Shown here: positions 18,991-27,181 of the stretch, in pieces
How the letters are laid out: every line of letters begins with the position of its first letter
Numbering within the stretch: the first letter of the stretch is position 1
DNA from: an uncultured Bacteroides sp.
GTDB lineage: Bacteria; Bacteroidota; Bacteroidia; Bacteroidales; Bacteroidaceae
NCBI RefSeq assembly: GCF_937912035.1
Contig: NZ_CALDPF010000054.1
Coordinates: 27,248-91,247 of the forward strand
Length of the DNA: 64,000 nt
Direction: 5' to 3'
Program-made: the position numbers and the translations under genes
Notes under the pieces: model-generated
Seen by the model: only the letters and a program-made list of their open reading frames with translations
What the model was told of the DNA's origin: nothing
Databases searched by the model: none

Positions 18991-20846
18991 ATTGTAAACA
19001 ACGAATATATTATGCTATAGTATTGATATTGGGGCTTTTAGCCCCAATATCTTTAATAGGACAACCCTATTTGGCCGAACATTTGAATAGAGGAATGGTA
19101 GGTATACCGGTTGATGGTGGCATGTACTTAAGTTGGAGAATGTTGTATGAAGATAAACAAAATACATTCTTTGATATTTATAGGATAGATGATAGCGGAA
19201 AAGAATTGAAGTTAAATGATAGTCCGATTAAGAATACTACTGATTTTTTTGATTCAAAGGTAGATTGGACAATAAATAACCGTTGGTCATTACGTCTGAA
19301 TAATAATGAAGTGGCTAGTTGGACATTTCCAAAGAATAAGGAGCGTGTTCCTTATATATCTATTCCTATAGATAGGCCAGAAGGAGGTGAGATTGCCGGT
19401 ATTTCTTATCATTATCAGGCTAATGATGCAAGTATTGGCGATTTGGATGGAGACGGTGAATATGAGATTGTATTGAAGTGGAATCCGTCTAATGCCAAGA
19501 ATCCTCCTCAGCGTGGCCTCTCTGGGAATACATTTCTGGATGCGTATAAATTGAATGGACAGAAATTATGGCGTATTGATTTGGGACATAATATTCGTTC
19601 TGGGGCAGCAACAACCAATTTTTTGGTCTTTGATTTTGATATGGATGGTAAAGCTGAAATATGCTGTAAAACCGCTGATGGAACAGTTGATGGTGAGGGA
19701 CATGTTTTGGGTGACAAGAATGTAGATTGGAGAACACTGGATAAGGACTCTCCAACTTATGGAAAAATAGTGAAAGGACCTGAATTCTTGACAGTTTTTG
19801 ATGGAGAGACAGGGCGTGCTTTGGATTCTCATGAATATATTCCTACACGTTATCCATTGGATGGTTGGGGAGGTATTGGAGGTAATTGTGGAAATGATAA
19901 TACAGGAGGACGGTCAGATCGTTTTTCAGCTTGTGTAGCTCTTTTGGATGGTAAAACCCCTTCTCCTGTTATGATTAGGGGATGGTATGGACGTACAGTT
20001 GTGGTAGCGTGGACATTCGTTGGAAAAAAGTTACGTCCATTGTGGACTTTTGATAGTGCTTGTCCCGGATATGAAGGCTATTCTGGAATGGCTAACCATG
20101 GAGTGACAGTTGCAGATTTTGATGGAGATGGGTTTGATGAAATTTGTGTGGGTGCTATGACGGTCGATCATAATGGGAACGGACTTTATACTACCGGTCT
20201 CAGACATGGTGATGCTATGCATGTAGGTAAACTTATTCCTTCTAGGAAAGGAATACAGGTTTTTGGTGTCCATGAGAATGAAGGTAATCACCCAATTGTA
20301 AAAAAGACACCTGCTTTAGCAATGTTCGATGGTGCTACCGGTCATATTATTTGGCAAGATGGTTTTGGAAAAGACGCAGGTAGAGGTGTGGCTGCAAATA
20401 TTGATCCTAGATTCGATGGAGCTGAATGTTGGTGTAATTATGGAGGTTTGCGTAGGGGAGATACTGGAGAAATTATCACTTCCAAGAAACCATCTTCTTG
20501 TAATTTTAACATATATTGGGATGCCGATTCTTTGTCTGAATTACTAGATCATACTTCTATAAGTAAGTGGAATTGGATAACAGAGACTACAGATTTAGTA
20601 ATGAAGGCAGAAGGTGTTGTGTCAAATAACGGAACAAAAGGTAATCCTTGTTTATCAGGAGATATTTTGGGAGATTGGCGTGAAGAAGTGATTTGGGCTG
20701 ATGAGAATCAGAAAGAATTAAGAATTTATGTAACTACAGTTCAAGCCGAAAATAAACGTGTTACTTTAATGAACGATCGCCAATATAGATTGGCTATAGC
20801 TTGGCAGAATGTAGCTTATAACCAACCTCCACATACAAGTTATTGA
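18987..20846 (+). CDS. PL11 rhamnogalacturonan lyase (divergent copy, short C-terminus)
   Basis: A 619-residue secreted lyase that cuts the RG-I backbone by beta-elimination. It has a signal peptide (to ~residue 26), a fibronectin-like start (G-M-Y-L-S-W-R-M-L), and the propeller with Ca-type motifs (A-S-I-G-D-L-D-G-D-G-E-Y-E-I-V-L-K-W; F-D-F-D-M-D-G-K-A-E). The conserved N-N-G-T-K-G-N-P-C-L-S-G-D-I-L-G-D-W-R-E-E block is intact. It is clearly more distant from the copies at 28837 and 39858 than those are from each other. It ends at Y-N-Q-P-P-H-T-S-Y, about 17 residues before the ends of the other two. Its ATG overlaps the GH2 stop, and a terminator-like hairpin lies inside its signal-peptide codons (19025-19051). 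Confidence 0.9.
   Translation: MNCKQRIYYAIVLILGLLAPISLIGQPYLAEHLNRGMVGIPVDGGMYLSWRMLYEDKQNTFFDIYRIDDSGKELKLNDSPIKNTTDFFDSKVDWTINNRWSLRLNNNEVASWTFPKNKERVPYISIPIDRPEGGEIAGISYHYQANDASIGDLDGDGEYEIVLKWNPSNAKNPPQRGLSGNTFLDAYKLNGQKLWRIDLGHNIRSGAATTNFLVFDFDMDGKAEICCKTADGTVDGEGHVLGDKNVDWRTLDKDSPTYGKIVKGPEFLTVFDGETGRALDSHEYIPTRYPLDGWGGIGGNCGNDNTGGRSDRFSACVALLDGKTPSPVMIRGWYGRTVVVAWTFVGKKLRPLWTFDSACPGYEGYSGMANHGVTVADFDGDGFDEICVGAMTVDHNGNGLYTTGLRHGDAMHVGKLIPSRKGIQVFGVHENEGNHPIVKKTPALAMFDGATGHIIWQDGFGKDAGRGVAANIDPRFDGAECWCNYGGLRRGDTGEIITSKKPSSCNFNIYWDADSLSELLDHTSISKWNWITETTDLVMKAEGVVSNNGTKGNPCLSGDILGDWREEVIWADENQKELRIYVTTVQAENKRVTLMNDRQYRLAIAWQNVAYNQPPHTSY
19025..19051 (+). promoter_or_regulatory. Perfect 12-bp hairpin inside the PL11 signal-peptide codons
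   Basis: GATATTGGGGCT (19025-19036), loop TTT, and AGCCCCAATATC (19040-19051), followed by TTTAAT. It begins 38 bases after the PL11 start and looks like a weak intrinsic terminator or a translation-modulating stem. Confidence 0.5.
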
Positions 20847-21172
20847 TATATTTTTATGTCTTTTGTGAACCTGAATTGTGTACATTAATGATTTTAATCT
20901 TAAAAATATTCATAATCTACAATAAATTACTACTTTTGTAGCAAACCTTAAAATATTACAGAATGTGATTTATTATTGTGTATATGTAATTACATCGTTT
21001 CTATAAGATTGTTAACCTATTTCTCATGTTGGTTAATAATTGGAGATATTGTACATTAGAATAGTTTTTTATTACATTTTTCAAGTGTAAGATATCTCTC
21101 ATTTTTGTGATATTAATAAGTTGGATGAATTGTTGACAATTAATTTAAGTAAAATCATTTATATAAATTACT
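20847..21172. other. Noncoding gap with one or two possible promoters
   Basis: This 326-base AT-rich gap has a perfect -7-type TACTTTTG at 20931-20938 and a second candidate CATTTTTG at 21100-21107 nearer the GH2 gene. A TGTAC half-box occurs at 20879 and another at 21050, but neither forms a good full operator box at the usual distance. No terminator is evident after PL11. Confidence 0.4.
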
Positions 21173-23200
21173 ATGAAGTATTTTTATTGTTTATTGTTTT
21201 TTAGTATTTTAAATGTATCTTGTTTATTTTCTCAGAGGTTAAGTATAGACTTGAATGAAAACTGGAATTTCCGCTTTTCTCATCAAGTAGAAAGAACTAC
21301 GCGTAGAGTGGACTTACCACATACTTGGAATACTGTTGACGCTTTGGTTGGCAAAAGAGATTACAAACGTGGTGTAGGTAATTATTATAAAACAGTTTTC
21401 ATTAAGAATGAATGGAAAGGCAAACGTCTGTTTATCAGATTCAAAGGTGCTAATACTGTGACTAATCTTTTATTGAATGGAAAACATATAGGTGAACATA
21501 GAGGAGGTTATGGTGCCTTTATATTTGAACTTACTGACTTTGTGAAGTATGGTGAAAACAATAAATTGTGGGTGAGAGTCAACAATGCAGAACAACTTGA
21601 TATTATGCCCCTGGTTGGAGATTTTAATATGTATGGCGGTATTTACAGAGGAGTAGAACTTATAGTGACTGACCAGTTGTGTATTTCTCCATTAGATTAT
21701 GCTTCACCAGGAGTGTATCTTCATCAGGAATCGGTTAGTAAAGACAATGCAAAGATTTCAGCGGAGGTACTTTTGTCTTCCTCTAAGTTAAATACATCAG
21801 CCGATGTTTGTGTTAAAGTCTTAGACGGTAAAAAAATAGTCTTGAATGAAAATAAAGAGATAAAGATAAATAATAAAGATGAGCGTATTTTCATTCCTCT
21901 GGAAATAAAGAATCCAAGATTATGGAATGGACGTAAGGATCCGTTTATGTATGAAGTTCTGGTTGAACTGAAAGTAAATGATAAAGTCATAGATTCAGTG
22001 AAACAGCCTCTTGGACTGAGATATTATTGTACTGACCCTCAGAAAGGTTTTTTCCTTAATGGAGAGTATCTGAAACTGAAAGGAGTTTGCCGTCATCAGG
22101 ACAGGGCCGAGGTAGGAAATGCGTTGCATTATTCTCACCATGAAGAAGATGTACTGATAATGCTTAATATGGGAGCAAATGCAGTGCGTCTGGCTCACTA
22201 TCCTCAGGCAACAGAAGTTTATGATTTAATGGACAAACATGGAATTGTGGTTTGGGCTGAAATTCCTTTTGTCGGTCCTGGTGGATATGATGATAAAGGA
22301 TTTATTGATCAGAAATCGTTCAAGGAAAACGGTAAGGAACAGCTTAGAGAACTTATCAGACAACATTATAATCATCCTTCAATATGTTTTTGGGGTATAT
22401 TCAATGAATTGAAAGAACAGGGAGACAACCCTATATCATATATTAAAGAACTTAATGCTTTGGCTCATGAAGAAGATTCTACACGTCCTACAACAGCTGC
22501 AAGTAATCAAAGCGGAGATATAAATTTCCTAACAGACAATATAGCTTGGAATCGTTATGATGGATGGTATGGAGGAGATCCTAATTCTCTTGCCGTATTT
22601 CTTGATAAAACCCATGCAGCACATCCGGAAATAAAGATAGGTATTAGTGAATATGGAGCCGGAGCAAGTATTTATCATCAGCAGGATAGCTTGAAAAAGG
22701 TTTCTCCAAACAGTTGGTGGCATCCTGAAAACTGGCAGACATATTACCATAGAAAAAATTGGGAAATAATTTCCGAACGTCCGTTTGTATGGGGTAGTTT
22801 TATTTGGAATCTTTTTGATTTTGGTGCCGCACACCGTACAGAAGGTGACAGACCTGGTATTAATGACAAAGGACTAGTTACTTTCGACCGTAAAGTATTC
22901 AAGGATTCATATTTCTATTACAAAGCTAATTGGAATAAGGAAGATCCTATGATATATATAGCAGAAAAACGTAATAATAGACGGAAATCAGGGACTCAGA
23001 ATATTATGGTGTTTACTACTCAAAAAGAAGTGGAATTATGGATAAACGGAGAATCTTACGGCAGAAAGGAAGCAGATAAGTATAGTACAGTTTTATGGGA
23101 AAACGTAAAACTTGTGGATGGAAATAACTTGATAAAAGTAGTTGATGTAAAGAATAAAAAACTATATGATTCCTGTGAAATTATAGTAGTTAATAATTAA
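21173..23200 (+). CDS. GH2 family beta-galactosidase-like enzyme, compact form
   Basis: A 675-residue secreted enzyme with the classic three-part GH2 core. Signal peptide (1-21), sugar-binding domain (V-D-L-P-H-T-W-N-T; I-R-F-K-G-A-N-T-V-T-N-L-L-L-N-G-K-H-I-G-E-H-R-G-G-Y), Ig-like domain, and TIM barrel starting at L-R-Y-Y-C-T-D-P. The acid/base is E412 in C-F-W-G-I-F-N-E and the nucleophile E493 in I-S-E-Y-G-A-G-A-S; both match GH2 beta-galactosidases well, as does R-L-A-H-Y-P. Beta-galactosidase on RG-I galactan side chains is the most likely role. The DUF1593 gene follows after 4 bases, so they are co-transcribed. Confidence 0.88.
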   Translation: MKYFYCLLFFSILNVSCLFSQRLSIDLNENWNFRFSHQVERTTRRVDLPHTWNTVDALVGKRDYKRGVGNYYKTVFIKNEWKGKRLFIRFKGANTVTNLLLNGKHIGEHRGGYGAFIFELTDFVKYGENNKLWVRVNNAEQLDIMPLVGDFNMYGGIYRGVELIVTDQLCISPLDYASPGVYLHQESVSKDNAKISAEVLLSSSKLNTSADVCVKVLDGKKIVLNENKEIKINNKDERIFIPLEIKNPRLWNGRKDPFMYEVLVELKVNDKVIDSVKQPLGLRYYCTDPQKGFFLNGEYLKLKGVCRHQDRAEVGNALHYSHHEEDVLIMLNMGANAVRLAHYPQATEVYDLMDKHGIVVWAEIPFVGPGGYDDKGFIDQKSFKENGKEQLRELIRQHYNHPSICFWGIFNELKEQGDNPISYIKELNALAHEEDSTRPTTAASNQSGDINFLTDNIAWNRYDGWYGGDPNSLAVFLDKTHAAHPEIKIGISEYGAGASIYHQQDSLKKVSPNSWWHPENWQTYYHRKNWEIISERPFVWGSFIWNLFDFGAAHRTEGDRPGINDKGLVTFDRKVFKDSYFYYKANWNKEDPMIYIAEKRNNRRKSGTQNIMVFTTQKEVELWINGESYGRKEADKYSTVLWENVKLVDGNNLIKVVDVKNKKLYDSCEIIVVNN

Positions 23201-23204
23201 AAAT

Positions 23205-24647
23205 ATGAATAAGAAGTTCTTACTTATATTTTTATCTGTTTTCTACTCTCTTAGTTGTATTTCTAAGGTATCAGTGAATCCTGTTTTTGAATCTGAAAGA
23301 GCACGTGTAATTATAACTACAGATGGCGAGGCGGATGATAGGGCTTCTATGGTACGTTTTTTGCTTTCTTCCAATGAATTTGATGTGGAAGGAATTATAA
23401 ATAGCAGTTCTCAATTTCACTGGGTAGGAGGTACAGGATGGAATGCATTTCATCCTGTAGAATGGATAAAGGAATACATAGATTATTATAGTAAGATTTA
23501 CGATAATCTTTTATTACATGATAAACGTTATCCTTCTCCTGAATTTTTATTGAGTAAATGGAAAATTGGAAATATAAAAGGAGATGGAGAATATCACGAA
23601 AGGACTGAAGGAGCTAAATTTATAGCGAATGTTCTTATGGAGGATAATAAGGATCCGCGTCCAATCTGGATTCAGGCATGGGGAGGATGTAATACACTTG
23701 CTTCAGCTCTGAAAATAATTCAGGAAGATTATCCGGATAAGATGAAGCATGTGGCTGCAAAAATCCGTTTGTTTTTGATTTGGGAACAGGATAAGGCATA
23801 TCAGGAATATATTCGTCCTAACTGGGAACATTTTCAGATGCCGGTCATTATTTCAGATCAGTTTGATTGTATGGCTTATATTTGGTCCGAGGTATTACCA
23901 TCTTCGGTACAGACTTTTTTCAAGAGAGAATGGATTACACCTAACATTTTACAAGGGCATGGTGTATTATGCGAAGCATATCCAAATAAGAAAGGAGCTT
24001 TTAATGCTGAGGGTGATACACCTGCTTTTCTTCATACTATGTCAACAGGCCTTCGTAACATGGAAAATCCGGGATATGGTGGTTGGGGTGGACGCTACGT
24101 CAAGGTAAGAAATAACGTTTGGATGGATCCACAGCCATCTTCTGAATATAAGTACCCTGATGGACAATACGGTTTTGACAATAGTTGGTCGAAAATGATG
24201 GAGCATTATAAAGATTCGGTACAAATCGTAATGCGTACGCATTATTTTAAACCATTATGGAGATGGCTTGAACAGGTACAAAAGGATTTTGCGGCCAGAG
24301 CAGATTGGTGTGTAAATGATTATGAATCAGCGAATCATCATCCTATTGTAAATCTAAATATCGAGTCTTTGGACTTGAATGCCAAAACAGGTGATAGAAT
24401 TATTTTGGATGCTTCAAAAAGTGTAGATCCTGATGGTGATAATCTTAGTTATCACTGGTGGATGTATCCCGAAGCAGGAAAATATAAAGGAGATTTTTAT
24501 TTTGAATCAAATGAAGTTAATACTGTTTTAGAAATTCCGCTAGATGCCCGTTCGGGAGAAACTATACATATTATATGTGAGGTGTCGGATGATGGTGTAC
24601 CTTCGCTTACTAAATATAAAAGAATAATTATACATGTAATAGATTAA
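23205..24647 (+). CDS. DUF1593 / Sde182-like protein with nucleoside-hydrolase-like fold
   Basis: A 480-residue protein with a signal sequence (1-20). The N-terminal domain (~25-330) begins R-V-I-I-T-T-D-G-E-A-D-D-R-A-S-M, an Asp cluster like the calcium-binding DxDxxxDD start of nucleoside hydrolases, and matches the 'Sde182 cellulose-binding' family (DUF1593). I-Q-A-W-G-G-C-N-T-L-A-S-A-L and S-D-Q-F-D-C-M-A-Y-I-W are further conserved-looking blocks. The C-terminal ~95 residues form a PKD/cadherin-like beta domain (D-A-S-K-S-V-D-P-D-G-D-N-L-S-Y-H-W-W). The name reflects history, not proven cellulose binding; a glycosidase role is possible but unproven. It is tightly linked to GH2 upstream. 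Confidence 0.75.
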   Translation: MNKKFLLIFLSVFYSLSCISKVSVNPVFESERARVIITTDGEADDRASMVRFLLSSNEFDVEGIINSSSQFHWVGGTGWNAFHPVEWIKEYIDYYSKIYDNLLLHDKRYPSPEFLLSKWKIGNIKGDGEYHERTEGAKFIANVLMEDNKDPRPIWIQAWGGCNTLASALKIIQEDYPDKMKHVAAKIRLFLIWEQDKAYQEYIRPNWEHFQMPVIISDQFDCMAYIWSEVLPSSVQTFFKREWITPNILQGHGVLCEAYPNKKGAFNAEGDTPAFLHTMSTGLRNMENPGYGGWGGRYVKVRNNVWMDPQPSSEYKYPDGQYGFDNSWSKMMEHYKDSVQIVMRTHYFKPLWRWLEQVQKDFAARADWCVNDYESANHHPIVNLNIESLDLNAKTGDRIILDASKSVDPDGDNLSYHWWMYPEAGKYKGDFYFESNEVNTVLEIPLDARSGETIHIICEVSDDGVPSLTKYKRIIIHVID

Positions 24648-24702
24648 TATTGAGACTAATATAAAGTATTGATAGCATAAAAAATTTAATATTATTAGAA
24701 CA

Positions 24703-25929
24703 ATGAAAAAGATTTCTGTATTTACACTTATTGTATGTTTATTCTTAAGTGTACCAGGTTTTGCAAAATCCAAGAAAGAGGATAATGTTAGTGACAGAGA
24801 AGCATGGTGTGAAATCATTTATAAAATGGCTGAACCTGTACTTTCAAATATGAGTAAGGGAAAACTGCAGGAGAGGATGGCTGTAGAAGTAAGTCCGAGA
24901 TGGGATGGCAGAAGCAAAAAAGTAACTTATATGGAATGTTTTGGACGTTTGATGGATGGTATAGCTCCGTGGCTTGCATTACCAGATGATAATACTAAAG
25001 AAGGAAAAATGAGAAAACAGCTTCGTGAATGGGCATTAGCTTCATACGCCCATGCCGTCGATCCTGAGAGTCCAGACTATCTATTATGGAGAGGTTCGGG
25101 TCAGGCATTGGTAGATGCTGCTTTTCTTGCTGAAAGTTTCTTAAGAGGTTATGATGCCTTATGGGTTCCTTTGGATAGCATTACCAAGCAGCGTTATATA
25201 AAGGAATTTACTCAATTACGTCGTGTAAACCCGCCTTATTCTAACTGGTTATTGTTTTCTGCTACTGTAGAAACATTTTTACATAAGGCAGGGGCACAGC
25301 ATGACGAGTATAGAATTGTTTCAGCTTTACGAAAGATAGATGAATGGTATGTTGGTGACGGATGGTATTCTGACGGTCCTCGTTTTGCATTCGATTATTA
25401 TAATAGCTTTGTTATACAACCCATGTATGTGGATTGTCTTGAAGCGAGAAAAGATAGCAGAGGTTGGAAGGTTTCGTACGATAAGGCTGTAAAGCGTATG
25501 CAGAGATATGGTGTGGTACTTGAAAGACTGATATCGCCAGAAGGAACTTTCCCTGTATTCGGACGTTCCATTACTTATCGTACTGGTGTATTGCAGCCAT
25601 TGGCAATGTTAGCATGGCAGGAAAAACTACCTTCAGAGTTATCAAACGGACAGGTCAGAGCTGCTATGACTGCTGTGATAAAGAATATGTTTAAGGATGA
25701 TCGTAATTATAATAAAGAAGGATTCCTCAAACTTGGATTTAATGGTTCGCAGCCAAATATTTCAGACAGCTATACTAATAATGGTAGTCTTTATTTGGCC
25801 TCATTTGCATTCTTGCCATTAGGCTTGTCTGCTGATCATCCTTTCTGGACTTCTGAACCTGAATCATGGACTTCAAAGAAGGCTTGGGAAGGTGAAGATT
25901 TTCCTAAAGATCATGCTATGCATGAATAA
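24703..25929 (+). CDS. DUF2264 family protein (possible glucuronidase-type glycoside hydrolase)
   Basis: A 408-residue secreted protein (signal peptide 1-21). The alpha-helical toroid-like sequence matches DUF2264 throughout: M-E-C-F-G-R-L-M-D-G-I-A-P-W-L-A-L-P, N-P-P-Y-S-N-W-L-L-F-S-A, and the C-terminal F-L-P-L-G-L-S-A-D-H-P-F-W. The central W-Y-S-D-G-P-R-F-A-F-D-Y-Y-N-S-F-V-I is rich in potential catalytic or binding residues. As I recall, part of this family is now a glycoside hydrolase family (GH154) with beta-glucuronidase activity; I cannot confirm that for this member. That activity would fit glucuronic acid on RG-I or arabinogalactan side chains and would pair with the GH115 at 55516. 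It ends the operon at a hairpin shared with the opposite gene. Confidence 0.72.
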   Translation: MKKISVFTLIVCLFLSVPGFAKSKKEDNVSDREAWCEIIYKMAEPVLSNMSKGKLQERMAVEVSPRWDGRSKKVTYMECFGRLMDGIAPWLALPDDNTKEGKMRKQLREWALASYAHAVDPESPDYLLWRGSGQALVDAAFLAESFLRGYDALWVPLDSITKQRYIKEFTQLRRVNPPYSNWLLFSATVETFLHKAGAQHDEYRIVSALRKIDEWYVGDGWYSDGPRFAFDYYNSFVIQPMYVDCLEARKDSRGWKVSYDKAVKRMQRYGVVLERLISPEGTFPVFGRSITYRTGVLQPLAMLAWQEKLPSELSNGQVRAAMTAVIKNMFKDDRNYNKEGFLKLGFNGSQPNISDSYTNNGSLYLASFAFLPLGLSADHPFWTSEPESWTSKKAWEGEDFPKDHAMHE

Positions 25930-25948
25930 TTTCTGATATATACAAAAT

Positions 25949-25992
25949 ATTAGTCCCAACCGAGGATATTTTATTTCCAGGTCGGGACTAAT
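25949..25992. terminator. Bidirectional terminator between DUF2264 and GH43
   Basis: The arms ATTAGTCCCAACC (25949-25961) and GGTCGGGACTAAT (25980-25992) pair with one mismatch. The two flanking genes converge on it. Confidence 0.7.
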
Positions 25993-26010
25993 TTATTATA
26001 TATATGTTTA

Positions 26011-26991
26011 TTATTTTTCGTTACCCCATTTCTTCATAAGGTTATCCATTTCTTTCTGTGTAATAGGTATTATTGTTCCATGGCGTGGGTGGAAATTCAT
26101 CTTTACTTCGTTGTCTATTACCTTGAAGTCTTTCAGATTAGTTGATTCTGTGAATTGATATGCCCCTTTTTTATATACATCATACATTAATATATATTTA
26201 TCTTCATTTATTAGTTTAAAAACACTTGAACCTTCAACAGATTCTTTTGTTTGCTGTTTATATTTCGGATCCTCTTTCCATTTTCCTGAAGTTAGAGAAG
26301 AAGTTGTTGCTATTTTAATACCATCTCCATGTCCTTCTGTTTTATAAAATAGATGGAATAATCCGTCTTTATAAATAATATCTCCGTCGATACAAGATTT
26401 CTTGTCGGATGGCATAAATAGTACCTTAGGTTCTCCTATAATGTCAGTAAAGCTGTTGTTTGCGTATGCGTAATATATTATGTCAGGTCCGTCAGCATGT
26501 TTCATAGACCAATAGATCATATATTTCTTTGCTGCAGGATCATATATTGTCTGTGGGGCCCAGACGCGCTTTAGGTTTTCTTGATTTTTGTACTTCTTCT
26601 GGATATTGATAATAGAATGTTTCCAGTTTATCAAGTCTTCTGATTTTAGCAAAACCATAGCTCGGTTTGAGTCCCAACCATTATGGCATACCATATCGGT
26701 AACTACCATATAGAATGTTTTCCCATCTTCACATCTCAGTATATGTGGATCTCTTACTCCTCCTGTCGAACTTATAATTTTGGAATCAATAACAGGCTTA
26801 TTATTATTTAGAGCTGTATATGTATATCCATCCTTACTGATAGCAAAATGTATTGCTTCCTGTGAGATGTGATTACCAGTAAAATAGGTAAATAGGTATC
26901 CTGAGAAATTTTTTCCATCAGAATGGTTCTGTGCACTTGCATTTAGGAATGATAATACTGCGAATATTATCAAGATAGTTGTCTTTTTCAT
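26011..26991 (-). CDS. GH43 family glycoside hydrolase (arabinan/galactan side-chain type)
   Basis: A 326-residue secreted five-bladed propeller enzyme (signal peptide 1-20). The opening G-Y-L-F-T-Y-F-T-G-N and H-F-A-I-S-K-D-G-Y-T-Y is typical of GH43 enzymes in Bacteroidota side-chain loci. The three catalytic carboxylates are in place: D81 in G-V-R-D-P-H-I, an Asp in C-I-D-G-D-I (D202 or D204) and E253 in V-E-G-S-S. W-A-P-Q-T is also present. The subfamily and hence the sugar (arabinofuranose, galactose or xylose) cannot be fixed. It is the only minus-strand gene in the central part of the locus and is divergent from the double CE12 gene. Confidence 0.85.
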   Translation of the reverse strand: MKKTTILIIFAVLSFLNASAQNHSDGKNFSGYLFTYFTGNHISQEAIHFAISKDGYTYTALNNNKPVIDSKIISSTGGVRDPHILRCEDGKTFYMVVTDMVCHNGWDSNRAMVLLKSEDLINWKHSIINIQKKYKNQENLKRVWAPQTIYDPAAKKYMIYWSMKHADGPDIIYYAYANNSFTDIIGEPKVLFMPSDKKSCIDGDIIYKDGLFHLFYKTEGHGDGIKIATTSSLTSGKWKEDPKYKQQTKESVEGSSVFKLINEDKYILMYDVYKKGAYQFTESTNLKDFKVIDNEVKMNFHPRHGTIIPITQKEMDNLMKKWGNEK

Positions 26992-27089
26992 GTTTATCGT
27001 TTTTAGTATTAGTTATTATGAATAATATTTTTTTGCTAAGTTCGTTATAACAAATGACAGTGCAAAATGTAATATTCCTTTTTAAGTGG

Positions 27090-27157
27090 CAAATGTACAA
27101 TTATACATATAAATATATGAAATTACATTTCCCATACTGTCTAATTTTGTTCCTTTG
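27090..27157. promoter_or_regulatory. Divergent regulatory region between GH43 and the double CE12 gene
   Basis: Plus strand: boxes TGTACAATTATACAT (27094-27108) and a weaker TATATGAAATTACAT (27114-27128) are followed 22 bases later by TTCCTTTG (27150-27157), a one-mismatch -7. An exact TAATTTTG also lies at 27142-27149. Minus strand: CAAATGTA (27090-27097) is the complement of a TACATTTG -7 element and overlaps the distal box. Confidence 0.5.
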
Positions 27158-27181
27158 CAATAAAATCTAATTTATAAATAT

